From: Polytrichum commune | Taxonomy: Eukaryota > Streptophyta > Polytrichopsida > Polytrichales > Polytrichaceae | DNA: 64,000 nt | Reading direction: 5' to 3' | Assembly: GCA_950295325.1 (NCBI GenBank) | Contig: OX485805.1 | Location: forward strand, 39,295,501-39,359,500 | In this document: positions 59,070 through 64,000 of the stretch, piece after piece | Position numbering within the stretch: position 1 is the stretch's first letter | Layout: each line of letters begins with the position of its first letter | Position numbers and translations under genes: made by a program | The notes under the pieces: generated by a model | The model's input: only the letters and a program-made list of their open reading frames with translations | What the model was told of the DNA's origin: nothing | Database searches by the model: none

Positions 59070-59117
59070 CACCACTCTAGATGTGTGATTTTCATAAACA
59101 ACACATCTAGAGTGGTG
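59070..59117. repeat. Perfect 17-bp inverted repeat, 14-nt loop
   Basis: CACCACTCTAGATGTGT at 59070-59086 is repeated exactly inverted at 59101-59117. No ends, tandem copies or gene are nearby. Confidence 0.9.
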
Positions 59118-59689
59118 GAAAGTACAACAAAAATATGTTTGCAACAAGAGGTGTAGTCCATGTCTAGTACGGTTCTCGGCTGCTAAATCTATCATAACAT
59201 CAGCCAAAAGAACTATACATGTATGTAATATCATAATGTCCTAATACCTGCATAAGTCTAGACTCATCAAAAACATGAACTCTAGCTGTCCATTGCTTTG
59301 AAATCTCTTTCAAAAAAAACTGGTAAGAGCAATCAAATTATTCTCATCTTCATATACAATTCTAGAGTGAGAAATGATACTTGAAAGCTAACCCCCCAGT
59401 GTCTCATTCTCATATTTGGAATGTGAATAAATCCATAGTGATTCAAGTGCTTTTGATTGGTTGTTGGCAAACGAAACTTTTTCCACCTTGGTGGTGTTGT
59501 CGATTGATTCTCTTTCTCTCTATCTTAAGCACACCTTGTTGGTAGCAAATTTTGCATTGATACTTACACATTTCAATGCACAACCTCAATGACATAAATA
59601 AATCAAAATTAATGCACTAAATGATCATGTTAATGTGGATTTCTATTTAGAGTTACACATTGCTAGAACATTTTACCGAGTGTATCTCT

Positions 59690-59960
59690 AATTTCTTTAC
59701 CCAAATGAACCGGTTGAGCATGGAAGTGAGCGTTGCAGGTGTAAAGCAGTGATTGGGGAGAACCGGTGGTTAGTTACAGATGAACCGGTTGAGTTTGAGA
59801 AATAACCAGTTGAGGTTGCAAAATAACCGGTTGAAGTTCAAGAGTGAAGGAAAATTACCGGTCGTTTTAGAGGAATCTATAGAGGAATATACCCCAATTT
59901 AATAAAGGCAAAACCGGAGGATGTGAACATGTAACCGGTTGGACTTGCAAACACTAGGAT
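59690..59960 (-). repeat. AACCGGTT-type dispersed repeat, copy 3, with clustered AACCGGTT motifs
   Basis: The reverse complement matches 2312-2520 and 5035-5155. Within it, AACCGGTTGA or close variants occur about six times; three are spaced by 21-22 bp in the pattern AACCGGTTGAGTTTGAGAAA, AACCAGTTGAGGTTGCAAAA, ACCGGTTGAAGTTCAAG. AACCGGTT is palindromic and could bind a dimeric factor, as in an LTR or element promoter. Confidence 0.65.
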
Positions 59961-60297
59961 CTCAACCGATTATGCCCACAAATCTCCCCCATCACTTGTG
60001 TAACTTGAACATAACTTATGCTCCACCAAATTTTGGGGGAAAAACCAATGCCTTACCCATACTTATTGTCTCGTACCTTGATCACATTGTCAACGCACTC
60101 AATTGGCATCATAAGTAAGTTAGGCTTCAAATTCGCTTTATAACTTAATCAATTAAGCGGCCAAAGAGATAACTTAATTATCACCTACGTCGAGAGAGTA
60201 GCTACTTGAGGAAGATTTCTAGAACCAGCTCGCCTTTCCTCGATTGAAAGCCTTACTAACTGTCACACACGTCGCCTTTATTTCCTTAATCACCATC

Positions 60298-60360
60298 CCC
60301 TTCCTTCCTTCCTTCCTTCCTTCTCTCTTAATTTCTTGCTTTCTTTCTTTCTTTCTTTTT
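60298..60360. repeat. (CTTC)n and (TTTC)n microsatellites
   Basis: CCTTCCTTCCTTCCTTCCTT at about 60301 and CTTTCTTTCTTTCTTTTT at about 60342, with a poly-A run at 60533-60550 nearby. The long minus-strand frame that crosses them is an artefact. Confidence 0.85.
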
Positions 60361-60550
60361 GAAGTTATTGAATGGAAGTGAAGTTGCATGAAGTTCTCGT
60401 TGCTCGAAAACTCCACAGTGTTGGAAATACTGGACCTTAAATAGGAGTACACAAGTTTAGTTATAGTCAGCCTTGTCAGGCCAAATTTACATGCATATCT
60501 GCCCGGGCCACTTCCCAAACAAAAAATAATGAAAAAAAAAAAAAAAAAAA

Positions 60551-61714
60551 CATTGTCGTGTAATGCTGAGTGATCGCTCTGATAAAGATCTAAGCAGTGA
60601 TTAACATGGAGCCACATAGACAAAGTGTGGGTCCACTTCCAAAAGGCATACTTCAAGAGAAAGAATATATATCTATATGTAAGTCCTATACCTATTGGGG
60701 TTTTGGTTTGTGACGCCTATAGTCATGGGGTGAAGTAAAAACATGTTCCCTCTCAACTTTGTTACCAGCTCATTTATTAAATTGGGTCATCTTGTATTAC
60801 TATACTATATTGAGGTCTCTAACCATGGTTAAGGATCAGTTGGTTATTAAATAGACATCTCTACTCTAGCTTATGTAATGTTTTTGTGTGCGTTGACTTT
60901 CCTCGCTCGAAGATGTTACGAAATTTATTCTACCTAGAAATGTACCAGTCCAATGTCAAAGTAGTCTTTCACATGTACAAGCAACACCTGGGATTGGGAG
61001 AATGAGGGGACTTTTACATGTGTGGAATGGTACTTGGATGGGTGCATTACGTTGCATAGTGCATGGCGCACAAGAGAATGTCCTAGCACACTTCTAAGAG
61101 ACTTCGATGTGCATTCTGTTAGAATTTAGGACGCATGGCTTTCTCTTGTTGATCCGAAGATGTAAAACCAACACATCCAAATATACTCAGCTCACACATA
61201 CAATGTCATACAATCCCCCCAAAAAATTTATTGTTCTTCATCGAAGTGTGTGATCTCGTCATGGTAGAAACTAAAGTTAGCGCTAAAGTTTAGTAACTAC
61301 TAGAGTGAGTTGCAGACACATATCAAAGCAAAGCACATACATGATCATACATCAATCGGTTATGCCTATGCGTAATTTTAAAAGATCCACACGTGTAGTT
61401 GCCTCCAATTAAAATAAAAAGTCATTGGCAATGTGTTATTATTATAATAAAAATCAAAAAATATATTTAAAAACCCAAAATTTTGGATAGTTTGACCTAT
61501 GGTACATGTATTAAAAAATCATATAATTATATTTTTAATGCTATTTATTGGCTTCAAGGAATATTCATTTCCTATATTTAAGTACATTTTTGGACTCCTT
61601 GTTAAAAGGGCTACAAGAGTCTCTTACATTGAAAGAAAATTATATCACTTAAGATTGGACTAAAATGCATTATAAATGATTATAATCAGGGCCATATAAT
61701 ACGGGAGTTGCAAA
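60551..61714. other. Intergenic DNA, no gene seen
   Basis: AT-rich; no gene, RNA or clear repeat ends. Confidence 0.45.
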
Positions 61715-61744
61715 TTGGGTCACCAGTGCCATGTGAAGTTGAAT

Positions 61745-61945
61745 TCAGGACCTAATGATTTTGCAATGCGTGATGAGGTCAACAATGTTGTTCATATGCT
61801 TGGTGGTACACTTAAGAGAGGAGACCGGGGTTCCCATGGCATGGTAAAGCTCAAGCAACGTGGGTGTACTCTTCATGTGCTCCAAAACCCTACGATCAAT
61901 TTCCGACTCCATTTCAACACTTGCTTTCCTTGGGGATAAAATCAA
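61745..61945 (-). pseudogene. Possible retrotransposon protein fragment
   Basis: The minus strand holds VLEHMKSTPTLLELYHAM, reminiscent of a segment upstream of the protease in plant Ty3/gypsy polyproteins. The match is short and from memory of the family's style. No frame continues on either side. Confidence 0.25.
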
Positions 61946-62589
61946 TGCAAATATCTAACTCTTGCACCAATTGGTGCCAAAAATATCAATGCAGGGTTTA
62001 TGGCATTTCAATTAGTTCCTATACCCTTTTTCCATGGAGAAAGATCACCTAAGTTTCCCCCCCCCAAATGTGTGACCATCGGAATTTCATCAGAATTAAG
62101 GTTTCTAGTTTGGGAGGAGTTTTGTTGTCTATTTTCATGACATTATTCAGATTTATAATAGTGTTCTGTGAGTTTAAATGTGGGGAATGTTCCGTATAAT
62201 ATTATCAGAGCATTGTTATGGATTTGAATAATGTTATGTTGTCATCGTGCAAGTGTGGCGTTTCTTTTTGGTTATGCGTGATCTCAAGGGCAAGGGTGCA
62301 TCCAGGCAAATTGTCTATGTCTAGTTTTGCAGGGGGTGGTTCGTTTTGTAGCTTCTCCAAGCGCTAGTATAAAACTATGTCAGAAAATACAAATAATACA
62401 AATAAATAAATAGTTGTAGCCGTTTAGTGACTACATATTAGGATGGTCAAAAGGACCAACGCCGATTTTGGCTACGGTTTTTGTGGGCACAGTTTTCTAC
62501 TAGTGAAGACTTGTGCTATGAGCCTCTTGCCTTCTCCTGAGCCCTTGTAAATTGTTTCATTTCCTCTCAAACTTGGATGATTTGGTCGA

Positions 62590-62815
62590 TGGGCGCAAGC
62601 ACGGTCAAGTACACAACTCCATTACCCTGCATGGGGTTCAATGAAAGTGATTGCGAAGTATATACTAACTTTGAATTTTGTGAAAGAAAAAATCATAAAC
62701 ATTGTGCATCTCATTTTTCACCAACCTTGGTCAAATTGGTTGTTTGGACACTACAGAACATTAACACCTTTACTTGGTAAAAAAAAAACATTAATAATAA
62801 AAAGATATGGGAATT
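62590..62815 (+). repeat. Fragments of repeat B and of the TA-flanked MITE
   Basis: 62590-62700 matches repeat B (CAAGTACACAACTCCA, GAAAGTGATT, CTAACTTTGAATTTTGTGA). It runs straight into 62700-62815, which matches the interior of the MITE at 58059 (GTTTGGACACTACAGAACAT, CTTTACTTGGTAAAA, AAAAAGATAT). MITE ends are not preserved. Confidence 0.55.
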
Positions 62816-62864
62816 AGAAAAAGGTTTATTGTTACACTAGTGCAAGGTCAACAACAACATATTG

Positions 62865-63700
62865 AGATCTTGATTTCTTGGGAATTATCACCATCGGAGA
62901 CAACCATGGAGATGCAACAATGTGGGATATGAAATGCGCGGTGAGTAGCTTGTCTAATTATTTTTTCATCACACGTGTAATTTGGGTTCATACGATAACG
63001 CATCTACTTGATGGGTATAGTACCCAATTTGAGATCAATTCGATGTTCAACTAAATGAGCAAGGATGCCTTCAAGGTCTTCATGTGTCCGTGCAAACACA
63101 TCTTTGTATTTAGCAAATAATTGAATGTACACGCCACTACCCACACCATGCTATATGTTCCATTTGATGTAGCCACGATGTTGAAGGCTTTGACATGTGC
63201 ATATGGGTCAGCATGGTTGCCAAAAACCATATATGTATGTTTGTTTTTATGTGTAGATGTTGGTCTTACACTTGGAAACAATAGCATTGTAGTGACATTG
63301 GTTGGCCATGACCGATAAGTTGGAAAATTTAGTTGTGCGGGTGGCTAAAACCTTGTGTTGGGTGGTAGTGTGACTAGAATTGAAAGATTTTGCAACATGG
63401 ATATAGTAGTTGATATTGTGACTCGCTGAAGTAAAGGAGTCTTTGATATAGCTTTGGTGTTTGTACTTGATCCATTTGGAATGAAGCGCATCGTCTTCCT
63501 CCTTCTTTCATTACAAATCATTTGAATAGTTTGTCTAACTTGAAGAATTGTTGTGTGATATCTCCCATTGCCGCATATATATATATATATATATATCCTT
63601 GGTGGACACTTCCACATTTTTTGGATTTGGGGATGCGGGTGTAAGCGGTTGTTTGTTGTCTCTACCCATGTTTCCTCCCAGGTCTCCTTCCATTTTGAAT
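62865..63700 (-). pseudogene. Ty3/gypsy retrotransposon fragment, reverse transcriptase N-terminus
   Basis: On the minus strand from about 63122: FAKYKDVFARTHEDLEGI and LVEHRIDLKLG, then after a stop and a frame change SPWLSPMVIIPKK, the classic opening of the gypsy reverse transcriptase domain. Sequence to the right (63120-63700) is in the position of the protease and linker but is too decayed to identify. The palm motif with the catalytic aspartates is missing, replaced by the repeat fragments on the left. It contains an (AT)n run at about 63575-63595. No active protein is possible. Confidence 0.75.
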
Positions 63701-64000
63701 TCCGTTGATCGAGTCAGATGAGCATCAATCAGACGGTTGAATACCTTCTCTATAGTAACTACTAAAAATTCTAGTTAACACATATATAACAACCATTGGA
63801 GGAATCCAACTTGCCTCCACTTACCACTCACCCAAGTCCACCTAATGGCCATTTTTTAATACAAAATTACTACACACCTTCTACCAATATGGTTTGAGGA
63901 TATAGTTTGTTGGTTTTACACATTCAAATACCTCCACATTCATTTGCTTATAAGATTATTGATGAGTACAAAGTTTGACTCCCTAAGTAGAAAATTGATT

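Noticed and set aside
60219-60656. Open frame of 145 codons on the minus strand
   Set aside because: It runs through the CTTC/TTTC microsatellites and a poly-A tract, giving Lys/Arg/Glu and Phe runs; no family features.
1-64000. CRISPR arrays, bacterial operons or ribosome binding sites
   Set aside because: The genes are intron-bearing eukaryotic genes; no short regularly spaced repeats with unique spacers occur.

Overview
The window is nuclear DNA from a land plant with a large, repeat-rich genome. Three host genes with GT-AG introns lie far apart in AT-rich DNA crowded with MITEs, SINE-like copies, tandem arrays and transposon remains. All three are ordinary eukaryotic or plant families: a NECAP-type clathrin adaptor, an OTU9-12-type deubiquitinase and a class I HD-Zip transcription factor. 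Introns are mostly 0.1-0.8 kb and many carry repeats. I lean towards a non-flowering plant (lycophyte, fern or bryophyte) because of the HD-Zip N- and C-terminal style and the unfamiliar MITE families, but the sequence alone does not settle this.

Layout. 0-8.2 kb has no host gene: a ~428-bp tandem array, an AACCGGTT-rich dispersed repeat, two Harbinger-type MITEs and two MITEs with TA target duplications. 8.35-12.66 kb (+) is the NECAP gene with at least nine exons. 13-17.7 kb is repeats plus a possible leader exon for the next gene. 17.76-23.85 kb (+) is the OTU deubiquitinase, ten exons, whose introns hold repeats in five places. 24-34.6 kb has no host gene; it holds a GC-rich island at 29.85-30.77 kb that may be organelle-derived and a tRNA-derived SINE at 32.1-32.3 kb. 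34.65-38.44 kb is a complete but decayed PIF/Harbinger transposon with intact ends, a TTA duplication, a Myb/SANT-like ORF1 and a DDE transposase ORF2; the MITE at 6.1 kb is its deletion derivative. 39-50.4 kb is dispersed repeats, including a ~700-bp element present as an inverted pair. 50.5-56.8 kb is a GC-richer, repeat-poor island with the HD-Zip I gene (-) and, downstream of it, 2.6 kb I cannot assign. 57-64 kb is again repeats, ending in a decayed Ty3/gypsy reverse transcriptase fragment (-).

The three host genes act in different processes (vesicle trafficking, ubiquitin removal, transcription) and show no sign of working together. The most informative biology here is the transposon record: a parent element with its MITE, nested insertions with a paralogous empty site, and repeat-loaded introns. 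The long leader of the HD-Zip gene with upstream ORFs is also of note.
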